DNA of 64,000 bases, taken from Flexivirga caeni (GTDB taxonomy: Bacteria; Actinomycetota; Actinomycetes; Actinomycetales; Dermatophilaceae). The stretch is from positions 310,001 to 374,000 of the forward strand of contig NZ_RJJQ01000001.1 of NCBI RefSeq assembly GCF_003724155.1, read 5' to 3'. Under the pieces are notes generated by a model. It searched no databases. It was not told the origin of the DNA and saw only the letters and a list, made by a program, of their open reading frames with translations. Shown one piece after another: positions 34,876-42,077 of the stretch; within the stretch, counting starts at the first letter, position 1; each line of letters starts with the position of its first letter. Made by a program: the position numbers and the translations under genes.

Positions 34876-35012
34876 GTCCCGAACTCTCGACCGTCGCGAC
34901 TTCGGGACGGTCTCAGCCCGGTTTCCCGTCCCGAACTCTCGACGGTCGCGACTTCGGGACGCTCTCAGCCCGGTTTCCCGTCCCCAACTCTCGACCGTCG
35001 CGACTTCGGGAC
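34876..35012 (+). repeat. Three tandem 52-bp hairpin repeats after tRNA-Gly
   Basis: Units of 33 nt start at 34876, 34928 and 34980, a period of exactly 52. Each begins GTCCCGAA (the third GTCCCCAA) and ends TTCGGGAC, so each folds into a hairpin. The inner part CTCTCGAC-C/G-GTCGCGA is also self-complementary. The 19-nt spacers (TCTCAGCCCGGTTTCCC type) are almost identical. The array might terminate the tRNA transcript or be REP-like. Too few and too palindromic for CRISPR. Confidence 0.85.
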
Positions 35013-35139
35013 ACCCTCCCCGCAGTGCGGGCCCTCGCCATACCCGCGCCATTCCGCCGATTTGACATCGCTGAAATTACAGCGTTGCAACTACAGCATC
35101 TAGGGGCTTGGCAAACAGGCAACCACTAGATAATGTGTC

Positions 35140-35346
35140 TCTCGCAGCTGGTTCGGCTGTTGCGGCCACCGTAGGAGGTGACCGCAACAGCCGACGAAAG
35201 AGGGAAGCCGGTGAGAGTCCGGCACTGCCCCCGCAGCGGTGAGTGAGGACGACCGTCGTCATCAGCACTGGGCCATGAGCCTGGGAAGCGACGACCAGTA
35301 GGTGTGCGCGCGAGCGCACGGAGTCACGAGTCCGAAGACCTGCCAC
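35140..35346 (+). ncRNA. Cobalamin (AdoCbl) riboswitch
   Basis: The B12-box core is clear: AGGGAAGCCGGTGAGAGTCC (35200-35219) followed by GGCACTGCCCCCGCAGCGGTG. The closing block is GAGTCACGAGTCCGAAGACC followed by TGCC. A long P2-type stem, GGCTGTTGCGG with CCGCAACAGCC, precedes the core. It lies 140 nt before nrdA. In Streptomyces a B12 riboswitch represses class I nrdAB when AdoCbl is present, so a B12-dependent class II reductase is expected elsewhere in the genome. Confidence 0.93.
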
Positions 35347-35408
35347 TGCCCCGCCCGCGCACCCGCGGACGGGACCGACCGCAGCCCGCGAGGGAAGGGC
35401 TGACGAAC

Positions 35409-35437
35409 GAGCGGGCAGCCAGCTGTCCTGCCCGCTT
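35409..35437 (+). promoter_or_regulatory. Hairpin between riboswitch and nrdA, possible expression platform
   Basis: AGCGGGCAG (35410-35418) pairs with CTGCCCGCT (35428-35436) over a 9-nt loop, with a G-T pair outside. No T-run follows. It lies between the aptamer and the start codon and could be the terminator or sequestering stem used by the riboswitch. This is inference from position. Confidence 0.4.
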
Positions 35438-35484
35438 CGCCGTCTTCCCACCGGGCCAGCGAGGGACGACGGGAGACACCGCAC

Positions 35485-38142
35485 GTGGCCATCAACGTGA
35501 CCAAGCGCGACGGTTCACGGGAGCCGTATGACGCAGACCGCATCAACCGCGCGATCGAACGGGCCGCAGCCGGCCTGCCGAACGCCATGTCGATGACGAT
35601 GCAGATCGCCTCGGAACTGGCGATCACGCTCTTCGACGGCATCACCACTGAACAGCTCGACGAGGCTGCGATCTCGGTCGCCGTGCAGAACGTCAAGGAC
35701 GATCCCGACTTCGACGTCGTCGCCTCGCGCCTGCTGCTCAAGACCATCTACAAGAAGGTCCTCGGCGACTTCGAGACCCAGACGGAGCTCGCGCTGCTGC
35801 ACCAGGCCCGGTTCCCCGGGTACATCCGCGAAGCGGTCGAGGACGGCCTCTTCGACGCGCGCCTCGCCTCCGCGTTCAACCTCGAACAGCTGGCCGCCGC
35901 GCTCGACCACCACCTCGACGACGGTCTGCGCTACATCGGCATCGTGACCCTCCGAAACCGTTACATGGCAACGGATTCGCGGCGGAAGCCGCTCGAGGTG
36001 CCGGCATACTTCTGGATGCGTGTCGCCATGGGCATGTCGGTGAACGAGAAGGACCCGACCCAGGCAGCGATCGGCTTCTACCGCAAGATGGCCTCCCTCG
36101 ACTACCTCGCGGCCGGATCGACACTGGTCAACGCGGGCACCAACACGCCACAGCTGTCCAACTGCTTCGTGATGCAGATGGACGACGACATCGAGCACAT
36201 CGCCAAGTCCATGCGCGACGTCATGTGGCTCACCAAAGGCACTGGTGGCATTGGGCTTTCGGTGTCGAAGCTGCGTTCCGAGGGCAGTCCGATCCGCAGC
36301 AACAACACGTCCTCCACCGGCCCGATCCCCTTCATGCACACCATCGACTCGATCCTGCGCGCAGTCTCCCGCGGCGGGAAGAAATTCGGTGCGCTGTGCT
36401 TCTACATGGAGAACTGGCACCTGGACTTCCCGCAGTTCCTCGACCTGCGACAGAACGCCGGCGACCCCTACCGGCGCACCCGCACGGCCAACACCGCCGT
36501 CTGGCTGTCCGACGAGTTCATGAAGCGCGTCGTCGCCGACGACGACTGGTACCTCTTCGACCCGCTGGAGACCCCCGACCTGGTCGAACTCGTCGGTGAC
36601 GACTTCTCCCGCAGGTACAAGGAGTATGTCGCCCTGGCCGAGACCGGAAAACTACGCTCGTTCAAGAAGATTCGCGCCCGCGCGCAGTGGAAGGCGATCC
36701 TCGTCTCCCTGCAGACCACGTCGCACCCCTGGCTGACCTGGAAGGACACGATCAACCAGCGGGCACTTAACGACAACACCGGCACGATCCACCTGTCCAA
36801 CCTGTGCACCGAGATCACCCTGCCGCAGGACCGCGACAACGTGTCCGTCTGCAACCTGGCGTCCATCAATCTCTCTCGCCATCTCAGCGACGACGGCACC
36901 TGGGACTGGGACCGACTCGCCGAGTCGGTGCGCCTCGCCGTGCGGCAGCTGGACAACCTGATCGACATTACGCGCTCGTCGGTGCCCGAGTCGGAGCACT
37001 CCAACGACCAGAACCGCGCAATCGGCCTGGGGTTCATGGGCTTCACCGACGTCGTCGAGAAGCTTGGCCTCTCCTACGCCTCCGAGGAGGCCGCCGATCT
37101 GATCGACGAACTGGCCGAGTTCATCAGCTGGCACGCGATCGACACCTCGTGCGATCTGGCCCAGGAACGCGGCGCCTACGCCAACTTCGAGGGGTCGGGC
37201 TGGTCGCGCGGACTCGTCCCGATCGACACCCTCGAGACGCTGCAGCAGCGACGCGGGGTCGAGGTCGACGTGCCGCGCACCTCGAAGCTGGACTGGGATG
37301 CACTGCGCAACCGCGTCAAGGACGGCGTGCGCAACGCGACGCTGATGGCGATCGCCCCGACCGCGTCCATCGGCCTGGTCGCCGGCACCACGCCCGGTCT
37401 GGATCCACAGTTCTCCCAGCTGTTCTCACGCACCACCTCCTCCGGAAAGTTCCTCGAGGTCAACCGCAATCTCGTTGCCGCCCTGCAAGAACGCGGCATC
37501 TGGGACTCGGTGCGCGACGAGTTGCTGCGCTCCCACGGCGACCTCTCGGTCGTGCACGGTGTGCCGGAGGACCTGCTGGAGGTCTTCCAGACCTCGTTCC
37601 AGTTGCCGCCCACGGCATACCTGCAGGTCGCCTCGCGCGCGCAGAAGTGGATCGACCAGGCGATCAGCCGCAACATCTACCTCGAGTCGCGCGACATCGG
37701 CGGCATGAGCGACCTGTATGTAGATGCGTGGCGCAAGGGTGTCAAGACGACCTACTACCTGCACATGAAGCCGCGGCACAAGGCCGAGCAGTCGACGGTG
37801 AAGGTTAACAAGGCAGCCGAAACCGGCCGGGCCGGAGGTGGATTCGGGTTTGCGCGACGAGCAGCGGCACCCTCGGCCATAGCAACAACCATTGCGGAGG
37901 GGGCTGAGGACAGCGGGCTTCGATACGCTCCCCCGCTTCGCTCCTCGGCTACTCAGCCAGCCACACCGGATGGGTTCGCTTCGGCTACTCAGCCAGCCAG
38001 CGACAAGGGATCCATCGCCGTCACACCGGCCGATCCGATGGCCGAACAGGCACCGACGGCAGCTCCGGAGGTCGTCTTCGCCGAGGGCTTCACCTGTCCC
38101 ACGGACCCCCAGGAACTCTTGAACTGCGAGGCATGCCAATGA
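35485..38142 (+). CDS. nrdA: Ribonucleoside-diphosphate reductase, large subunit (class I)
   Basis: 885 residues. An ATP-cone lies at 1-90 (VTKRDGSREPYDADRINRAI). Active-site cysteines are Cys227 (LSNCFVMQ), the radical Cys near 440 in NLCTEITL, and the partner Cys near 456 in VSVCNLASINL. The C-terminal tail ends LLNCEACQ, the redox pair that re-reduces the active site. It makes dNDPs with NrdB. Start GTG 35485 follows the B12 riboswitch. Residues about 775-865 form a low-complexity linker, part of which is encoded by a REP-like repeat (see the repeat entry). No class II (NrdJ) features: it is paired with nrdB. Confidence 0.94.
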   Translation: MAINVTKRDGSREPYDADRINRAIERAAAGLPNAMSMTMQIASELAITLFDGITTEQLDEAAISVAVQNVKDDPDFDVVASRLLLKTIYKKVLGDFETQTELALLHQARFPGYIREAVEDGLFDARLASAFNLEQLAAALDHHLDDGLRYIGIVTLRNRYMATDSRRKPLEVPAYFWMRVAMGMSVNEKDPTQAAIGFYRKMASLDYLAAGSTLVNAGTNTPQLSNCFVMQMDDDIEHIAKSMRDVMWLTKGTGGIGLSVSKLRSEGSPIRSNNTSSTGPIPFMHTIDSILRAVSRGGKKFGALCFYMENWHLDFPQFLDLRQNAGDPYRRTRTANTAVWLSDEFMKRVVADDDWYLFDPLETPDLVELVGDDFSRRYKEYVALAETGKLRSFKKIRARAQWKAILVSLQTTSHPWLTWKDTINQRALNDNTGTIHLSNLCTEITLPQDRDNVSVCNLASINLSRHLSDDGTWDWDRLAESVRLAVRQLDNLIDITRSSVPESEHSNDQNRAIGLGFMGFTDVVEKLGLSYASEEAADLIDELAEFISWHAIDTSCDLAQERGAYANFEGSGWSRGLVPIDTLETLQQRRGVEVDVPRTSKLDWDALRNRVKDGVRNATLMAIAPTASIGLVAGTTPGLDPQFSQLFSRTTSSGKFLEVNRNLVAALQERGIWDSVRDELLRSHGDLSVVHGVPEDLLEVFQTSFQLPPTAYLQVASRAQKWIDQAISRNIYLESRDIGGMSDLYVDAWRKGVKTTYYLHMKPRHKAEQSTVKVNKAAETGRAGGGFGFARRAAAPSAIATTIAEGAEDSGLRYAPPLRSSATQPATPDGFASATQPASDKGSIAVTPADPMAEQAPTAAPEVVFAEGFTCPTDPQELLNCEACQ
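37915..38010 (+). repeat. REP-like sequence inside the nrdA linker
   Basis: The stretch has CTTCGATACGCTC, then CTTCGCTCCTCGGCTACTCA, and a second TTCGGCTACTCAGCCAGCC 35 nt later. This is the type of 'TTCGATACGCTC..CTTCGCTC..CTACTCA' sequence that I recall as a frequent intergenic repeat in actinobacteria. Here it is in frame within nrdA and encodes about thirty residues of the linker before the C-terminal redox tail. The internal duplication is directly visible; the family assignment is from memory. Confidence 0.6.
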
Positions 38143-39149
38143 CATCCACCACCCCTGTGCACAGCAGCTCGATCCTCGGCGCCGGCATCCAAGACGCACT
38201 GCTGCTGAAACCGATCCGCTACCAGTGGGCGTACGACCTCTACAACCAGGCCGTCGCCAACACCTGGTTCCCGCACGAGATCCAGCTCGGCGAGGATCTG
38301 GCCGACTTCGAGCGGATGACCGACGAGGAACGGCACGCGGTCACGTTCCTGATGAGCTACTTCAACCCCAACGAGCTGCTCGTCAACAAGGCGCTCGCGT
38401 TCGGTGTCTACCCCTACGTCGGCGCGGCCGAGGCGCACCTGTACCTCGCCAAGCAGATGTGGGAGGAGGCGAACCACTGCATGGCGTTCGAGTACGTGCT
38501 GGAGACCTTCCCGATCGACCGCGCCGAGGCGTACGCCGCGCACATCGACATACCGTCGATGGCCGCGAAGGAGGAGTTCGAGGTCCGCTACATCCAGCGG
38601 ATGGCGGAGCAGACGCTCGACATCTCCACGACCGAGGGTAAGCGGGACTTCGTGCGCAACCTGGTCGCGTACAACGTTGTGCTGGAAGGGATTTGGTTCT
38701 ACAGCGGCTTCATGGTGGCACTGAGCTTCCGGCAGCGCAACCTGCTGCGCAACTTCGGCTCGCTGATCGACTGGATCGTGCGCGACGAGTCGTTGCACCT
38801 GAAGTTCGGGATGAATCTCATCCTGACCGTGCTGGAGGAGAACCCGGACCTGCAGACCCAGGAGTTCGCCGACGAGATCCGGCAGATGATCCTGGACGCG
38901 GTGGAGATGGAGGAGCAGTACAACCGCGACCTGTTGCCACGCGGGATTCTCGGGCTGAACGCCGACTACATCAACACCTACGTGCGCTACCTGGCCGACC
39001 GCAGGCTCGAGGAACTCGGCTTCGGACCACACTGGGGCGTCAGCAATCCCGCGAAATGGATGGCGACCGCCAACGACACTCTCGAGCTGGTCAACTTCTT
39101 CGAGTCGATCAACACCAGCTACGAGGTGGACGCACAAGCAGGGTCCTGA
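38139..39149 (+). CDS. nrdB: Ribonucleoside-diphosphate reductase, small subunit, class Ic-like
   Basis: 336 residues. Metal ligands by alignment: Glu79 (NPNEL), Glu110 and His113 (WEEANHCMAFEYV), Glu183 (VVLEGIWF), Glu217 and His220 (RDESLHLKFG). The residue in the radical-Tyr position is Phe117, and the first ligand is Glu rather than Asp. Both are features of Chlamydia-type Mn/Fe R2 proteins; Tyr119 is nearby but off the usual place. The start is the ATG overlapping the nrdA stop (ATGA); an ATG two codons upstream is possible. It supplies the oxidising centre that makes the NrdA thiyl radical. Confidence 0.92.
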   Translation: MTSTTPVHSSSILGAGIQDALLLKPIRYQWAYDLYNQAVANTWFPHEIQLGEDLADFERMTDEERHAVTFLMSYFNPNELLVNKALAFGVYPYVGAAEAHLYLAKQMWEEANHCMAFEYVLETFPIDRAEAYAAHIDIPSMAAKEEFEVRYIQRMAEQTLDISTTEGKRDFVRNLVAYNVVLEGIWFYSGFMVALSFRQRNLLRNFGSLIDWIVRDESLHLKFGMNLILTVLEENPDLQTQEFADEIRQMILDAVEMEEQYNRDLLPRGILGLNADYINTYVRYLADRRLEELGFGPHWGVSNPAKWMATANDTLELVNFFESINTSYEVDAQAGS

Positions 39150-39151
39150 CC

Positions 39152-40393
39152 GTGAGCGCGGAGTCGGTCGGAGACGTCCCGGCATACCGCGCCGGCCGCA
39201 GGACGGGTCCGGCCGCTCGGGGTGCGCACCTCGTGCGGCTGGGCCCGGCGTTCGTCGCCGCGATCGCGTATGTCGATCCCGGCAACGTCGCCACCAACAC
39301 CACGGCCGGCGCGCAGTACGGCTTCGGCCTGGCATGGGTCGTCGTCCTGGCGATCGCGGTCGCCGGCCCGGTGCAGTATCTGTCGGCGAAACTCGGTGCC
39401 ATCACCGGCAGTTCGCTGCCAGAACTACTCGGTGCCCGTATGTCGCCGGCGAGCCGGTTCCTCTACTGGTTGCAGGCCGAAGCAGTCATCATCGCCACCG
39501 ACCTCGCCGAGGTCGTCGGCGCGGCCATTGCGCTGCATCTGCTCTTCGGCATGCCGATGTGGCAGGGCGCGATCGTCACGGCCGTCGTGGGCGGTGCGCT
39601 CCTGATCGTCCGGGACCGGGCCGGCGACCGATGCTTCCAGCTGGTCATGATCGGTGGACTCGCCCTGATCGGAGCCGGATTCGTGCTCGGTGTCGCCATG
39701 GGTCCGGCGCCCGCCGGCGTGGATCTGCGCCCGCAACTGCATGATCAGCAGATGGTGCTGCTCGCGACCGGCATCGTCGGCGCCACCGTCATGCCGCACG
39801 CGATCTATCTGCACTCGTCGCTGACCACCCAGCAAGGCGGCACGCTGCGGAAGCGGTTGCGCACCAACCGCATCGACGTGGTGCTCGCGATGGTGCTGGC
39901 CGGGTCGGTCAACGTCTGCATGCTGGTGCTCGGCGCGACTGCGCTCCGCGGGAACACCGACCAGGACTTCAGCGCGATCGCGCATTCACTCGGCACCCGG
40001 ATCGGCGACGGCGCGGAGACCGCCTTCGCGCTCGCGCTGCTCGTCAGCGGACTCGCCTCGACAACGGTCGGCATCCAGTCCGGTGAGGTCGTCATGTCTG
40101 GCCTGCTGCACCGACGGATCCCGGTGCTGGCCCGGCGGGCCGGTGCCGTCATACCTGCGGTCGCGCTGCTCGCACTCGGCACAGCTCCGGTCAGCCTGCT
40201 GGTCTGGTCACAGGTGGTGCTGGCACTCGGTCTGCCGTTCGCGCTCATTCCGCTGGTGCGGCTGACCTCGTCGCGCTCGGTCATGGGCAGCCGGGCCAGC
40301 CGGCGTGGCTTCGCCGCGTGCAGCTGGTCCATCATCGCCGCCGTCGTCGCACTGGACCTGGGGCTGCTCGCCATACCGCTGGTGAGTGGTTGA
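39152..40393 (+). CDS. mntH: Nramp-family manganese/divalent metal transporter
   Basis: A 413-residue, about 11-span protein. Transition-metal site residues are present: DPGN in YVDPGNVATNT (first helix) and the Met of VMPHAIYLHS (sixth helix), the Met that favours Mn2+ and Fe2+ over Ca2+ and Mg2+. It couples metal uptake to protons. It starts at GTG only 2 nt after the nrdB stop, so it is translationally coupled with the reductase and under the same B12 riboswitch. This is a meaningful neighbour for a Mn/Fe-type R2. Confidence 0.92.
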   Translation: MSAESVGDVPAYRAGRRTGPAARGAHLVRLGPAFVAAIAYVDPGNVATNTTAGAQYGFGLAWVVVLAIAVAGPVQYLSAKLGAITGSSLPELLGARMSPASRFLYWLQAEAVIIATDLAEVVGAAIALHLLFGMPMWQGAIVTAVVGGALLIVRDRAGDRCFQLVMIGGLALIGAGFVLGVAMGPAPAGVDLRPQLHDQQMVLLATGIVGATVMPHAIYLHSSLTTQQGGTLRKRLRTNRIDVVLAMVLAGSVNVCMLVLGATALRGNTDQDFSAIAHSLGTRIGDGAETAFALALLVSGLASTTVGIQSGEVVMSGLLHRRIPVLARRAGAVIPAVALLALGTAPVSLLVWSQVVLALGLPFALIPLVRLTSSRSVMGSRASRRGFAACSWSIIAAVVALDLGLLAIPLVSG

Positions 40394-40438
40394 CGCATGC
40401 CGGGGATCCCGGCCGCAAATCTGTGACAGTCTCGGGGC

Positions 40439-41053
40439 ATGACATCCGAAGCCGCGCAGCCGGCGCCGCGTCGCCGCGGCCGCCCAGGCAATGATCAGGC
40501 GACGGTCTTGCGCGAAGCGATTGAGCTGTTCAACCTACAGGGATATGACGCCACGAGCATGGGCGACCTCGCTGCTCGCCTCGGATTCACCAAATCTGCT
40601 CTCTACCACCATGTTCCGAGCAAGGAACACCTGCTGCAACAGGCGCTGGACGAGGCGCTGGACAGCCTTGCGACGGTGGTCGCCGCGGCTCGCTCCGAGA
40701 CGGACGCGACGGCGATCGAGCGGCTGCGCCACGCGGTCCGAGGCAGCGTGGACACGCTCATCGAGCACCTTCCGGCCGTGACCCTGCTGCTGCGGGTGCG
40801 CGGCAACAGCCCCGCCGAACTCGCCGCGCTGGCGCGCCGCCGTGAGCTGGATGCGGCCCTGGCGGAGCTGGTCGCGCAGGCCGCAGCCGAGGGCGGCATA
40901 CGCACCGACATACCGCCGGATCTGATCAGCCGGCTGCTCTTCGGGATGGTCAACTCGCTGTCCGAATGGGTGCGCCCGAGCGGCCGGACCAGCCCAGAGG
41001 CGATCGCCGAGGCACTGACCGCCATCGCGTTCGAGGGGCTGCTCGCGCCCTGA
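40439..41053 (+). CDS. TetR-family transcriptional regulator
   Basis: 204 residues. The N-terminal HTH is typical: ATVLREAIELFNLQGYDATS, then MGDLAARLGFTKSALYHHV and PSKEHLLQQALDEAL. The C-terminal domain resembles the TetR_C group often found with acyl-CoA or aromatic-acid catabolism regulators. It stands alone, 45 nt after mntH. It is one candidate to bind the TTACT-N4-AGTA sites or the paa promoter palindrome, but nothing in the sequence decides this. Confidence 0.85.
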   Translation: MTSEAAQPAPRRRGRPGNDQATVLREAIELFNLQGYDATSMGDLAARLGFTKSALYHHVPSKEHLLQQALDEALDSLATVVAAARSETDATAIERLRHAVRGSVDTLIEHLPAVTLLLRVRGNSPAELAALARRRELDAALAELVAQAAAEGGIRTDIPPDLISRLLFGMVNSLSEWVRPSGRTSPEAIAEALTAIAFEGLLAP

Positions 41054-41056
41054 CGC

Positions 41057-41965
41057 TCACTCGAGCCGCACCGCCTCTGGGAAGACCTCCGCGAGCACCG
41101 CGCGGCAGGCGACAACGGCCGGCGTGCGGGCGCTCGACGTGCGCACGCAGGTAAAGACGGAGCGCTTCGGATCACCGGGCAGGTCGATCAGCCGCGCGGC
41201 GGGGCGCCGCGGCACCAGCATCAGATCCGGCAGCACGGCGACCGCGTTGCCGGACTCGATCAGGGCGAGATGAGCCTGCAGGTCGTCGGTCTCGAAACGT
41301 ATGTCGGGCTCGAATCCCGCTTGCCGGCACAGCTGTTCGGCCCAATGCCGAGAAGCTGCCCCACCCGGCTCCATCACCCACGGGAGGTCCCACGCCTGTG
41401 CGATGGAATGTACGGCCGCGAAGCGCTCGCCGGTCAGCGGGACCGCGAGGTGCAGCGTGTCGGCGGTGAGCGGCACCCGGTCCAGCGACGGGTAGCGCGG
41501 GGCGGCATGGTGGGGGTACTGCTCGGCGATGACCAGGTCGAACTCGTGTGCCGCGGTCTCCCGCATGCCCTCCTCCGGCTCGCGTTGCGACATGGTGACC
41601 CGCAGCCTGGGGTGTGCCTCCGCCAGCTCGGCGAGCAGGCGCGGCATGAACGCGACGGCCGCCGACTGGAAGACCGCGATGCGCACCGTGCCGGATGCCT
41701 CACCGGAGACCCCGACCGCCGCGCTCTCGGCCTCCTCCAGCTCACTGAGGATCCGCTCGGTGTGCTCGACCAGGACCTCGGCGGACGGGGTGAGTTCGAG
41801 CCGGCGGCCGACTTTGCGCAGCAGCGGCACGCCGACCTCGCGCTCCAGCTGGCTGAGCTGCTGCGACACCGAAGACGGGCTCAGGTGCAGCGCGTCGGCC
41901 ACCTCGGCGATCGTGCCTCGGCCGCTGAGCTCGCGCAGCAAGCGCAGTCGTCGCACCTCGAGCAT
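41057..41965 (-). CDS. LysR-family regulator, divergent from putA
   Basis: 302 residues. The N-terminal winged HTH is LRLLRELSGRGTIAEVADAL then HLSPSSVSQQLSQLEREVG, and a periplasmic-binding-like effector domain follows from about residue 95. The gene is divergent from putA with a LysR-type T-N11-A site between them. Proline or a proline-derived product is therefore a likely effector, by context only. Confidence 0.9.
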   Translation of the reverse strand: MLEVRRLRLLRELSGRGTIAEVADALHLSPSSVSQQLSQLEREVGVPLLRKVGRRLELTPSAEVLVEHTERILSELEEAESAAVGVSGEASGTVRIAVFQSAAVAFMPRLLAELAEAHPRLRVTMSQREPEEGMRETAAHEFDLVIAEQYPHHAAPRYPSLDRVPLTADTLHLAVPLTGERFAAVHSIAQAWDLPWVMEPGGAASRHWAEQLCRQAGFEPDIRFETDDLQAHLALIESGNAVAVLPDLMLVPRRPAARLIDLPGDPKRSVFTCVRTSSARTPAVVACRAVLAEVFPEAVRLE

Positions 41966-41984
41966 GCTTCAGATTATCCGAAGC
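41966..41984. promoter_or_regulatory. LysR-type binding site upstream of putA and lysR
   Basis: GCTTC-AGATTATCC-GAAGC, an interrupted palindrome with an AT-rich centre, matching the T-N11-A LysR box. It touches the LysR start and lies about 95 nt before putA. Confidence 0.6.
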
Positions 41985-42077
41985 GAATCCATCAGAAAAC
42001 ATCGCTTTACCCGAATGGATGGTTGGCTCGATACTCGTGCTGAAGCACTCTGTCCCGCACACCCCGAGGAGAACCCC

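Noticed and set aside
34876-35012. CRISPR array
   Set aside because: Only three units, spacers are nearly identical to each other, units are fully palindromic and no cas genes are near.
34790-35065. Open frame covering part of tRNA-Gly and the tandem repeats
   Set aside because: It is created by the repeat period and the tRNA; no ribosome site and no protein-like pattern.
35485-38142. Class II B12-dependent reductase NrdJ, suggested by the cobalamin riboswitch
   Set aside because: It is followed by a full nrdB with all metal ligands and has class I features; the riboswitch type is known for class I nrdAB.
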